Of a DNA stretch of 64,000 bases, positions 1 through 7,791 are shown one piece after another. Numbering within the stretch: the first letter of the stretch is position 1; each line of letters begins with the position of its first letter. The DNA comes from JAAELZ01 sp965209105 (GTDB lineage Bacteria > Pseudomonadota > Gammaproteobacteria > Arenicellales > Poriferihabitantaceae), in NCBI GenBank assembly GCA_965209105.1, contig CBDBQB010000033.1, positions 124,001-188,000 of the forward strand, in the 5' to 3' direction. Made by a program: the position numbers and the translations under genes. The notes beneath the pieces are model-generated. The model ran no database searches. It was given only the letters and a program-made list of their open reading frames with translations, and was not told the origin of the DNA.

Positions 1-658
1 AATGCTTAACCGCCTCGCGAAGAGCAGGCTCTGCGGGGCCTAATCGCCAACAAAAAGCATCCTCCGGATTATGCTTGTCAGACAGCGAGACCCCCACCTC
101 TAAAATCTCAGCCGATGGATCTTGTTCAAAAATTTTAACCGGCATGGCGTCGAGCACTTCGTTAGCGATCACCACGCCAGAAAATGTAGCAGGCAAAGCG
201 TCCAACCACTTCACCCTCTCGCAGAATTTTGGTGCTAGACGTTCAATCGTTAACTGCTGGCGCGCGCGCAACTCATTGCTGACCTCAAGAATGAGATACT
301 CTAGTGGTAAGGCATCTTGCGCTGCCAAAGAATTTAAGACGGTCGCTGCCAACGCGCCCGTGCCGGCACCAAACTCTAAAATTGCATGTTCATCAATGGC
401 TCCAAACACTTCAACGATTTGGCTGGCCAAACTCTGCCCAAATAGATCGCCCAGCTCCGGGGCAGTGACAAAATCGCCGTCTGCGCCGAATTTCTGCGAG
501 CCGCCCGCATAATACCCCAAGTTCGGCGTATACAAAGCCGCTGCCATATAGGCATCGAAAGCTATCCAACCGCCATTACGCTCAATATCGGCTTGTATTT
601 TGGACACTAGATTTTGGCTGTGCGCCAATTGCTCGGCTGGCACTTGTTTAGACATCAT
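1..658 (-). CDS. MidA/NDUFAF7-type SAM-dependent methyltransferase, C-terminus cut by window edge
   Basis: Reading leftward from tandem ATG codons at 658 and 655, an open frame runs to the window edge (219 residues seen). It shows GDFVTAPELG at about 61-70, the SAM-binding glycine loop EFGAGTGALA at 95-104, and ANEVLDAMPV at 165-174. These are hallmarks of the DUF185/MidA family, whose mitochondrial member NDUFAF7 methylates an arginine of a complex I subunit. The bacterial substrate is not established. It diverges from the pteridine reductase gene across about 50 bp. No strong ribosome binding site precedes the start. Family assignment is firm; the remaining C-terminal part lies outside the window. 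Confidence 0.88.
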   Translation of the reverse strand, partial: MMSKQVPAEQLAHSQNLVSKIQADIERNGGWIAFDAYMAAALYTPNLGYYAGGSQKFGADGDFVTAPELGDLFGQSLASQIVEVFGAIDEHAILEFGAGTGALAATVLNSLAAQDALPLEYLILEVSNELRARQQLTIERLAPKFCERVKWLDALPATFSGVVIANEVLDAMPVKIFEQDPSAEILEVGVSLSDKHNPEDAFCWRLGPAEPALREAVKH

Positions 659-709
659 GAATCGGGATAAGCTAGGCTGAATTCACAGCGCTGCAATATT
701 GCAAAATCC

Positions 710-1483
710 ATGCCCAAGCACAAGCCAAACACCGCAGAAATCGAAAAATTAGCCGGCAAAGTGGTGCTTATAACGGGTGGCGCAAAGCGTATCGGTGCGA
801 GCATCGCGCAGACCTTACACGCCGAAGGGATGAATATCGTCATTCATTATCGCTCCTCAGCGTCGGCAGCCAGAGCGCTTCAAAATAATTTGAATCAACA
901 GCGAAAAGACTCATGCATGTTAATCAAAGGCGACTTGACTGAGTTTAATAAACTCAAAGCCTTGATCGACGAAAGCGTCAAACGTATGGGACGACTCGAT
1001 TTGCTCGTCAACAATGCATCGGCTTTTTTTCCCACTCCGCACCCAAGCGCGACAGAAAAACAATGGGATACATTAGTCAATGCGAACCTAAAAGCGCCCT
1101 TTTTCCTTATCCAAGCAGCCGCTCCACACTTGGCAAAACACGCGGGCAGCGTGATTAACATGATCGATATTTACGCCGAACGACCCCTGACTGACCATCC
1201 GATCTACTGCGCGACCAAAGCTGGGCTGGCGTCGCTCACCCGATCATTCGCGCAAAGTCTCGCGCCCGATGTTCGGGTCAATGGCATCGCGCCCGGCGCT
1301 ATCCTTTGGCCGGAAGACCAGCAAGATGAAATTGCCCAAAAACGCTTGCTATCGCGCACACCGCTAAAACGATTGGGTGAGCCACAAGATATCGCCAACA
1401 TCGCCTTGGTTTTATGCACTGCGGCGCCTTATATTACCGGCCAAATTATCAACGTCGACGGGGGACGCTCCGTTGTCCCCTAA
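710..1483 (+). CDS. pteridine reductase (short-chain dehydrogenase/reductase)
   Basis: A 257-residue short-chain dehydrogenase/reductase. The cofactor motif TGGAKRIG (22-29) is the TGxxxRxG form typical of pteridine reductases rather than the classical TGxxxGxG. NNAS follows at 101-104. The catalytic set reads Asp153, Tyr166 and Lys170, with Asp where most family members have Ser, again as in PTR1/FolM enzymes. The expected reaction is NADPH-dependent reduction of dihydrobiopterin or dihydrofolate in the cytoplasm. The C-terminal GQIINVDGG is conserved. A short palindrome TGCAATATTGCA lies just upstream. A MITE-like element begins 3 bp after the stop codon. Confidence 0.88.
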   Translation: MPKHKPNTAEIEKLAGKVVLITGGAKRIGASIAQTLHAEGMNIVIHYRSSASAARALQNNLNQQRKDSCMLIKGDLTEFNKLKALIDESVKRMGRLDLLVNNASAFFPTPHPSATEKQWDTLVNANLKAPFFLIQAAAPHLAKHAGSVINMIDIYAERPLTDHPIYCATKAGLASLTRSFAQSLAPDVRVNGIAPGAILWPEDQQDEIAQKRLLSRTPLKRLGEPQDIANIALVLCTAAPYITGQIINVDGGRSVVP

Positions 1484-1486
1484 TTA

Positions 1487-1756
1487 CTAGTACACTGTCC
1501 AGACCAAATTGATAGATTCAGTGAGCTTGTCCGCGTTCATATCAAGGCGCGTCTTGCAGCGAATGGTCGCTCCCTTTGCAAAAGACGCAACGCAGTTCAT
1601 GGACGCGGACAAGCTCACCCAAAGGGCGCTACCATGGCGCCCCGCAGCCGCGTTGCAGTACTTATTAAGGGAACAACCATTAATTGCGCACTGCGTCTTG
1701 CTGCGAAACGCCATGGTAACGCTGAATCCATCAATTTGGTCTGGACAGTGTACTAG
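1487..1756. mobile_element. MITE-like element with 35-bp terminal inverted repeats
   Basis: A 270-bp non-coding element bounded by inverted repeats at 1487-1521 and 1722-1756 (34 of 35 positions match). Both ends begin with CTAG followed by TACACTGTCCAGACC. CTAG is itself palindromic, so it may be a 4-bp target duplication or, counting only TA, a 2-bp one. A second inverted pair lies inside: 1521-1540 against 1599-1618, matching except for one base and containing GAGCTTGTCCGCG. The left half can therefore fold back on itself. No transposase is present, so movement would need one encoded elsewhere. It separates the pteridine reductase gene from rlmH. Confidence 0.8.
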
Positions 1757-1860
1757 GGCAGATAAGAACCTATTTTGCTACACTTGGATCGATCAGCCGC
1801 GAAAAGACCCTATACTACGGTCGGCAACCCCTCCCTTAGCCACAAACAGAATAATCAGAG

Positions 1861-2331
1861 ATGCTCAAAATCAATCTCATCAGTGTCGGCGATAAAATGC
1901 CAGCATGGGTCAACGACGGCACCACGGCTTACTTAGATCGAATTCGGGGTAATACCCAAGTTTCTCTCGTGCAGATCAACGCCAAAAAACGCGGCAAGCA
2001 TGCGGATATCGTGCGCATCTTAAAGCAAGAGGGTGAAGCGATTCTAAAACACCTCTCAGGCGAAACACACTTAATTTGTCTGGACAGGCTCGGCAAAGCG
2101 CATGACTCTTTAGCCCTCGCTGAAAAAATCACCGAATGGCAGCAAACAGGCATAAATATCGCTTTTGTGATTGGCGGCCCCGAGGGCATTGACCCCGCCG
2201 TGTTGGCGCGTGCAAATGAAACTTGGACGCTTTCAAAAATGACTTTTTCGCATCAGGTCGCGCGTGTGATGCTCGCCGAACAGTTATACCGCGCCTGGTC
2301 GATTACCGAAGGCCTGCCCTATCACCGATAA
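1861..2331 (+). CDS. rlmH: 23S rRNA (pseudouridine1915-N3)-methyltransferase
   Basis: A 156-residue SPOUT-class methyltransferase matching RlmH along its whole length. The SAM-binding knot loop FVIGGPEG is at 102-109, and the C-terminal block with FSHQVARVMLAEQLYRAW and terminal PYHR is the family signature. It methylates N3 of pseudouridine 1915 in helix 69 of 23S rRNA on assembled 70S ribosomes. rsfS, a common upstream partner, is absent; the MITE-like element sits in that position. maf starts one base after the stop codon, so the two are probably co-transcribed and translationally coupled. Confidence 0.95.
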   Translation: MLKINLISVGDKMPAWVNDGTTAYLDRIRGNTQVSLVQINAKKRGKHADIVRILKQEGEAILKHLSGETHLICLDRLGKAHDSLALAEKITEWQQTGINIAFVIGGPEGIDPAVLARANETWTLSKMTFSHQVARVMLAEQLYRAWSITEGLPYHR

Positions 2332-2332
2332 T

Positions 2333-2914
2333 ATGGGCTCGAACTCACGTTTAATCCTAGCGTCCGCCTCGCCCCGCCGTAAAGAATTATTAGCGCGCCT
2401 TGGGCTGCCGTTTAGCGTACAGGTGGCGGATATAGACGAATCACGCTTGGCGGGAGAATCGCCGACACAGATGACTCTGCGCTTGGCAGAGGTAAAAGCA
2501 AAAACTATTTACGCACAGCAAACCGAGCCCGCCTGGGTGCTCGGCGCGGACACCACTGTCGCGCTTGAGCAACTGATATTTTCCAAGCCCAATTCTCGTG
2601 ATGAAGCAATCGAAACGCTGACATTGCTGGCAAATAAGACGCATCAGGCGATTACTTCCGTGTGTCTACTGGGCGATAGGTTTGAGCGTTCGGAAAGTGT
2701 CGTATCACAGGTTCGATTTGGGCCACTAAGCGAGGCGGTGATTCATGCCTATTGCGACAGCAACGAACCCTACGATAAAGCAGGGGGTTACGGCATTCAG
2801 GGTTCGGCCGGTGCCTTTGTCCAACATATCAAGGGCGACTATAGTGCCATCGTTGGCTTGCCCCTATGGACAACTACAAAATTATTGCGCGCAGCGGGCT
2901 TGATCACGCAGTAG
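2333..2914 (+). CDS. maf: Maf/YhdE-type nucleoside triphosphate pyrophosphatase
   Basis: A 193-residue Maf-family protein. The phosphate-binding motif ASASPRR is at 10-16 and GADTTV with a catalytic Asp is at 71-76; YDKAGGYGIQG is in the C-terminal half. YhdE-type members hydrolyse dTTP, UTP and modified pyrimidine triphosphates to the monophosphate. Its place just before rng matches the E. coli yhdE-rng order and favours YhdE over YceF. The stop codon TAG is embedded in the TAGAAT hexamer in front of rng. Confidence 0.92.
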   Translation: MGSNSRLILASASPRRKELLARLGLPFSVQVADIDESRLAGESPTQMTLRLAEVKAKTIYAQQTEPAWVLGADTTVALEQLIFSKPNSRDEAIETLTLLANKTHQAITSVCLLGDRFERSESVVSQVRFGPLSEAVIHAYCDSNEPYDKAGGYGIQGSAGAFVQHIKGDYSAIVGLPLWTTTKLLRAAGLITQ

Positions 2915-2924
2915 AATACGCGCC
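2912..2924 (+). promoter_or_regulatory. possible -10 element directly before rng
   Basis: TAGAAT at 2912-2917 is followed by 7 nt and then the rng ATG at 2925. Transcription from it would begin at or next to the start codon, giving a leaderless message. No Shine-Dalgarno sequence is present. I see no good -35 hexamer at the expected distance, and TAG is also the maf stop codon, so this could be coincidence. Confidence 0.35.
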
Positions 2925-4431
2925 ATGAAGCGCCCCAAGAACGAAGAAATCCTGATAAATGTTACGCCACAGGAAACCCGCGTGGCAATCGTCGAGAACG
3001 GCGTATTACAAGAACTACACATCGAGCGGGCAGACTCCAAGGGCATCGTTGGAAATATATATAAGGGGAGGATTGTTCGTGTGCTGCCCGGCATGCAAGC
3101 AGCATTTGTCGAAATTGGCTTAGCGCGCACGGCATTTTTACATGCGCGCGATGCCAGACCAACACTGATTACTGGTGAACAGAACAATGATCGCAATGGA
3201 GAAGAAAAGGAAGAGGAACGACCCATTGCTGAATTGGTTCGTGAAGGACAAGAAATTCTAGTACAAATCGTCAAGGACCCGATTGGCAGCAAGGGCGCTA
3301 GACTGACCACCGAGATTTCGATTCCATCGCGCTACTTGGTCTATTTACCGCACAGCGAAGTGGTTGGGGTTTCTCGGCGGATTGCAGACGACGCGACCCG
3401 CGAAAATTTGCGTTCGATCATCGATACGCTCAAGCAAGAAAAAGACTGTCCGGGCGGTTATATCGCACGAACATCTGCTGAAACCACGCAAGCCGGAGAA
3501 TTGCAGCAAGATATGCTGATACTTTGCAAACTTTGGGAAAAAGCCGCGAAACGAGAAAAGACTTTGAGCGCACCCGCCTTAGTTTATGAAGATCTTCCTC
3601 TCGCTTTGCGCGCATTGAGAGATTTCGTCCGTGATACGGTCGCACGCGTATTAATCGATTCTTCGGAGACTTACCAGAAAGTACATGACCTTGCAAAAGA
3701 ATTGATCCCTAGTTCGGTCGGGATGATTGAACATTATCCCGGTGAGCGACCGATTTTTGATTTGTATTCTATCGAGGAGGAAATCGAGCGCGCCTTGCAA
3801 CGCAACGGTACCGCTTAAATCAGGCGGATATTTAGTCATCGATCAAACCGAGGCGATGACCACCATCGATGTTAATACGGGCGGTTTTGTGGGGAAGAAG
3901 AACCTTGAGGAGACAGTATTCAAAACCAATCTTGAAGCGGCGAGAGCCGCAGCGCGGCAGTTAAGACTGCGTAATCTTGGCGGCATTGTGATCATCGACT
4001 TCATCGATATGCAGACTCAATCGCACCAAAATCAGGTGCTCGGCGCACTCGAGCGAGAACTGGCGAAAGACAGCACCAAGAATAATATGACCGAAATGTC
4101 TAGCTTGGGCTTGGTTGAGGTCACGCGCAAACGTACACGTGAAAGTCTTGGCCATCTACTGACCGAAGACTGCGTAGTTTGCCACGGACGCGGATACCAT
4201 AAAACCGTTGAAACCATCTGCAACGAAATTTTTCGAGAAATGACGCGCGAAGCACGCCAATTTGATGAAGCCAGTATGTATAGGGTGATTGCATCACAAG
4301 ACGTGATCGATCGCTTGATCGATGAAGAATCTGCACATCTGGCAGGTTTACAAAAGTTTATCGGCGCACCCATCCAGCTACAAGTCGAGCCGATATATTT
4401 TCAGGAAGATTACGATATTGTCCTCACCTAA
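2925..4431 (+). pseudogene. rng: ribonuclease G, interrupted by a +1 frameshift
   Basis: Two overlapping frames together encode a full RNase G of about 501 residues (E. coli: 489). Frame one (2925-3818) carries the N-terminus, the S1 domain (about 35-125) and the start of the RNase H-like core up to EEEIERALQRN, then ends at an early stop. The continuation VPLKSGGYLVIDQTEAMTT starts at 3808 in the next frame. One extra G at 3807/3808 explains the break. After correction both catalytic aspartates (in TTIDVNTG and VIIDFID) and the zinc-link motif CVVCHGRG are present. RNase G matures the 16S rRNA 5' end and degrades mRNA. All else is intact, so a very recent mutation or a sequencing error are both possible. 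Confidence 0.85.
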
Positions 4432-4496
4432 GGTGCTTCTGAGGAATTCACGCCTGCTATCAAACGTTGCTCATTGCGTTAAGTTAAAATAGGACT

Positions 4497-4775
4497 ATGC
4501 CCATTCAATGCGACATTTACAAAAGCGCGGTCTGTGCGCAAACCTACCTATATATTAAAAAGGGGGCAAGTCTCGACGATATCCCCGACGGCTTGCGCCA
4601 GATGCTCGGTGAGCTCACCCAATTTCTTAGCCTTGAGCTAACGGTCAATAGCCAACTTGCCCAAGTCACTGCTAAAGATGTTATTCGGGACATAGATAAA
4701 CAAGGCTATTTTTTGCAAATGCCGCCAGCCGATCTCTTGAATACGCAAATCCCAAGCTCGGGCTATATCCAATGA
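4497..4775 (+). CDS. ycgL: YcgL-domain protein
   Basis: A 92-residue protein matching the YcgL (DUF709) family: an N-terminal CxIYKS strand, QTYLYI at about 15-20, and QGYFLQMPPADLL near the C-terminus. The family is small and nearly confined to Gammaproteobacteria, with no firmly established function. A TAAAAT hexamer at 4485-4490 lies 6 nt before the ATG with no Shine-Dalgarno sequence, which suggests a leaderless transcript. The stop overlaps the start of the next gene by 4 bp (ATGA). Confidence 0.88.
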   Translation: MPIQCDIYKSAVCAQTYLYIKKGASLDDIPDGLRQMLGELTQFLSLELTVNSQLAQVTAKDVIRDIDKQGYFLQMPPADLLNTQIPSSGYIQ

Positions 4776-5146
4776 TCGCGAAGGTTTTTTTTACCATGCT
4801 GGTGATCGTGATTGTCGGCATGATATTCAGATCAAAATCCCAAATCACCGCTCAACAAAACGCCTCCAAATCGCCCAGCAATACGCCAGACGAAACGAAC
4901 AGTCTGGCGCCGAAAAGCGTGGCATATTTGTTGATCGCATTGCTGATTCTCGTTTCCGGCGCTGTGTATTACTTCAGTTGGAAAGATGCGAGTCAAGTCG
5001 TGATGCTGCGTGTCATCAACGCCAGCGGCGGCTTGAGTGAATATCAGGCCTATAAAAAGGACATAAATGGGCGAAAATTTTTGAGCATCGATGGCAGCCA
5101 TATTCAATTAGCAGATACAGATCGGCTAGAAATGATTATCCGCTAA
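4772..5146 (+). CDS. small membrane protein of unknown function
   Basis: A 124-residue protein that I do not recognise. It has two hydrophobic segments, at about 2-18 and 50-70, separated by a polar, Gln/Ser/Asn-rich linker, then a soluble tail of about 50 residues with several charged residues. The likely topology is two inner-membrane helices with both ends on the same side. It overlaps ycgL by 4 bp, and the rhomboid gene follows 2 bp after its stop, so the three genes look translationally coupled. Confidence 0.7.
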   Translation: MIAKVFFTMLVIVIVGMIFRSKSQITAQQNASKSPSNTPDETNSLAPKSVAYLLIALLILVSGAVYYFSWKDASQVVMLRVINASGGLSEYQAYKKDINGRKFLSIDGSHIQLADTDRLEMIIR

Positions 5147-5148
5147 GC

Positions 5149-5772
5149 ATGCAAGGCCTTAAGTTTAGAGAAATGCCAACAGTGACGCTTGGTCTAATCG
5201 CGGCGTCTTTACTGCTCGCACTTATCTCACAGCTCGGCCAGAACTTCGAGGTACTGCGTCCATTTTTTATCTCTGAATTTATCAATCAAGGACTGCTCGA
5301 AGTCCGTCAAGGCCAGTATTGGCGATTGATCACGCCGATATTTATTCATTTTGGATTGATGCACGTGGTGTTTAATCTGACCATGACGTGGCAGCTAGGA
5401 GAAGTCATCGAACGGCGCTTTGGCGCTCTAAGGTTCAGCGCGCTGGTTATACTTCTCGCGCTGGTCTCCAACTTACTGCAATTTTATACTTCTGGCCCCG
5501 GTTTCGGCGGCCTGTCTGGCGTGGTGTACGGCTTATTCGGCTATTTTTGGATAGGCAGTCGATTCAATCCAAATTTTGGCGCAAGCATTAATCCCAGCGC
5601 AGTCAAAATCCTTATGCTTTGGTTTGTACTGTGCTGGTTTAATTTTTTTGGTCTATTGGGCGAGATACGCATTGCCAATATGGCGCACACCGGCGGCTTG
5701 ATCACTGGAATGTTGCTCGGCTTTATTGGCTCACTGAATGCGCGGGCAGGCAAGCCGTCATATAAGAATTAG
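5149..5772 (+). CDS. rhomboid-family intramembrane serine protease
   Basis: A 207-residue polytopic membrane protein with about six hydrophobic helices. The catalytic serine lies in GLSGVVYG (Ser123) and the partner histidine in NMAHTGG (His180). The oxyanion-side motif HVVFN is at 72-76 and the L1-loop WRLITPIFIHFG precedes it. All features needed for an active rhomboid protease are present. Substrates of bacterial rhomboids are largely unknown. It is the last gene of the ycgL group and converges on the outer-membrane protein gene across 37 bp without an obvious terminator hairpin. Confidence 0.9.
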   Translation: MQGLKFREMPTVTLGLIAASLLLALISQLGQNFEVLRPFFISEFINQGLLEVRQGQYWRLITPIFIHFGLMHVVFNLTMTWQLGEVIERRFGALRFSALVILLALVSNLLQFYTSGPGFGGLSGVVYGLFGYFWIGSRFNPNFGASINPSAVKILMLWFVLCWFNFFGLLGEIRIANMAHTGGLITGMLLGFIGSLNARAGKPSYKN

Positions 5773-5809
5773 CCCAAATGCTCATTTCTGCTTTCAAATC
5801 GATCATCCG

Positions 5810-6985
5810 TCAGAAGTAGCTCGTCAGTTCCAACCGGATAAAGCCATTGTCACGATACCCGAACAGTAAATTCTGTGTATCAATATTGCTGAAAACCTGC
5901 GCTTCAATATCAAGCTTCGCATCACCCATCACCCGCCGACTGCCTTCGAATCTAAGGCTTCGACTATTGTCTTCAAGATCAACAATTGCACCCGCCAGCA
6001 TTGACGAGCTCTCGGCATCATTAAAGGCAAAACGCGCACCCATAAATAGATCATCTTGCAACAACACAGATTGTGCATCCGCGCGCGAATCGTAATTATA
6101 TTCGGCGATCAAGCCGAGATCATAAGCGCCGTCGTTCAGACCAAAAAGCGTGTATTCAACGCCCGTTACCAAGGCATGGTGGCTGTCAACGTTTGACTCT
6201 TGATGAATCATCTCAAGTTTACTCAGCCAAGCGTCTTTGGTGTACTGAACGTCCAGCCCGACTCTTTGTATTTGTTGGTAGTACGGAGCAAACACACTTG
6301 GCGCGCTAGAAGACGGGCGCAGTTGCGCATCGCGAGCAGTGCCTTTAAACCACGATACGCCGTAATCCATTTGACCCGCATAGCCGCTGTATCGAAGCGC
6401 GTAGTCCACGTGTTTTTCTTGATCGCTTGATTCAAATTGGGCTTGCCCAGAGTCCACTGAAAACGGCAGCGCAAAACGGCTATTGACGCCTAAAAACGAT
6501 CGTTGCCGAAACGCGGGCAAAACAAATAAACTGAGGGTGGATTGATCAAATATTCGGCTTGCGCGGAACATGGGCTGGCCGAGTTTATCCTCGCCATCTA
6601 TGCCTTCGAGGTAATCGCTTTGATTGATTATATCAACCAAATGACTAGATTCCGCCACCCCCCAAAATACCTTACTTAAACCCGCCTCAAGCTCCCATTG
6701 ATCCAATACTTTAAGTACCTTAAGCTCTCGAATGTCTGCGTGAGTACGTTCGTCATCGCGTTGATCCCAACGAAAAAACGGGCTGAAAGAATAGTACGTA
6801 TCTCCCGCTTCGTTCTGATGATTAATCACCGGCAACAAACTAAAGGCAATGCCGGTTGCATGGCTATTAGTCGAGCCTGCGTGATTAAAAGCTTGTGCCT
6901 GCATAGCGAACTCATTGCTCAATTCCAGCGCGTGCGTCGGTACCACGATTGTCGCACCGAGCAGCACAAGTAAGGGCCGAATCAT
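5810..6985 (-). CDS. predicted outer-membrane beta-barrel protein of an MMPL/LolA-like operon
   Basis: A 391-residue protein with a signal peptide of about 19 residues (hydrophobic core LLVLLGATIVV, cleavage after THA). Many alternating hydrophobic/polar strands follow, and it ends in ...ELTSYF, a terminal aromatic residue recognised by the BAM machinery. I do not recognise a named family beyond the general beta-barrel pattern. It is the last of four leftward genes (tetR, MMPL exporter, LolA-like protein, this gene; 9-bp gap to the previous one). An outer-membrane component for lipid or hydrophobic-compound export is a reasonable inference. Confidence 0.72.
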   Translation of the reverse strand: MIRPLLVLLGATIVVPTHALELSNEFAMQAQAFNHAGSTNSHATGIAFSLLPVINHQNEAGDTYYSFSPFFRWDQRDDERTHADIRELKVLKVLDQWELEAGLSKVFWGVAESSHLVDIINQSDYLEGIDGEDKLGQPMFRASRIFDQSTLSLFVLPAFRQRSFLGVNSRFALPFSVDSGQAQFESSDQEKHVDYALRYSGYAGQMDYGVSWFKGTARDAQLRPSSSAPSVFAPYYQQIQRVGLDVQYTKDAWLSKLEMIHQESNVDSHHALVTGVEYTLFGLNDGAYDLGLIAEYNYDSRADAQSVLLQDDLFMGARFAFNDAESSSMLAGAIVDLEDNSRSLRFEGSRRVMGDAKLDIEAQVFSNIDTQNLLFGYRDNGFIRLELTSYF

Positions 6986-6994
6986 GGCTGTTCC

Positions 6995-7789
6995 CTATCG
7001 CAAGCGTTTGAGAGCATTTTGATTAAAATCGCCGGCATTCAAACCGACTCCAAGCTCATAACCCGACCAATTCAAGATGGTCTTTTTGCCCGTTTGATGA
7101 TTCTCCATTTTAAAACTGTCTGCCCGCCAATAACCGTTGTATTCTTTATAGCTCATAAAATCTAAGGTTTTAAGCAGGCTGTCCTTGCGATCATAATACT
7201 CAATTTTAATGGGGCGATATTCAGCCGTATCGATCCACGTAATTTGTCGCGTGTAACCCGAATTTTCATACGCGGGATAACGCTCTGAAACTGTGCATTG
7301 CATGTTTTCTCCGCAAGCTTCATCGCGCAAATATTTGTAAGTGTATTTTTCGACTTCTTGTGAACCCAAATCTTCAAAAGCAAACTCACTGCCCATAAAC
7401 GGTCCTGATTTATTTTTAGAAGAAATACGTTTGACCCGCTTAATAGCGGGTAGAAACAGCCATTGATCGTCTGCGTCTAAGCCATGCGTAAAGGTCAACA
7501 TGGCGGTGCCCGCCACGTCGCGCGGCTCTCTAAACAAAGATAAAGATTTATCCCCGTCTCCATCAACTTCCAACTGGCGAGACTCGATTCGACGCGTGCT
7601 GGTTTTACCCGCACGGTTTTCAAGTATCATCTCCATCTGCGCGCGCATACTGCCCCAGCCGCTATCACGTGCATCAGTAGCCGTTGCGATTTTCAGCCCT
7701 TTTTCTATGTCACTTTGCGCCATGCTGGTCTGGCTGATGAGTAAACCACCACTGACTAAAGTGACGAAAATTAGTTTGTGTAATTGCAT
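6995..7789 (-). CDS. LolA-like periplasmic outer-membrane lipoprotein-sorting family protein
   Basis: A 264-residue exported protein with a signal peptide ending near SMAQS. The body resembles proteins annotated as outer membrane lipoprotein-sorting protein, with a LolA/LolB-like half-barrel fold: TRRIESRQLE, a DDQWLFLPAIKRVKRIS stretch, the block GPFMGSEFAFEDL, and a WIDTAEYRPIKIEYYD strand. Such proteins are typically encoded beside MMPL-type RND exporters and probably carry hydrophobic cargo across the periplasm. Its start codon lies 2 bp after the exporter gene's stop, so the two are translationally coupled. Confidence 0.85.
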   Translation of the reverse strand: MQLHKLIFVTLVSGGLLISQTSMAQSDIEKGLKIATATDARDSGWGSMRAQMEMILENRAGKTSTRRIESRQLEVDGDGDKSLSLFREPRDVAGTAMLTFTHGLDADDQWLFLPAIKRVKRISSKNKSGPFMGSEFAFEDLGSQEVEKYTYKYLRDEACGENMQCTVSERYPAYENSGYTRQITWIDTAEYRPIKIEYYDRKDSLLKTLDFMSYKEYNGYWRADSFKMENHQTGKKTILNWSGYELGVGLNAGDFNQNALKRLR

Positions 7790-7791
7790 TT

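Noticed and set aside
1509..1895. Open frame of 128 codons across the element and into rlmH
   Set aside because: It lies within the inverted-repeat element, has no recognisable domain, and overlaps rlmH in another frame. The repeat structure explains the sequence.
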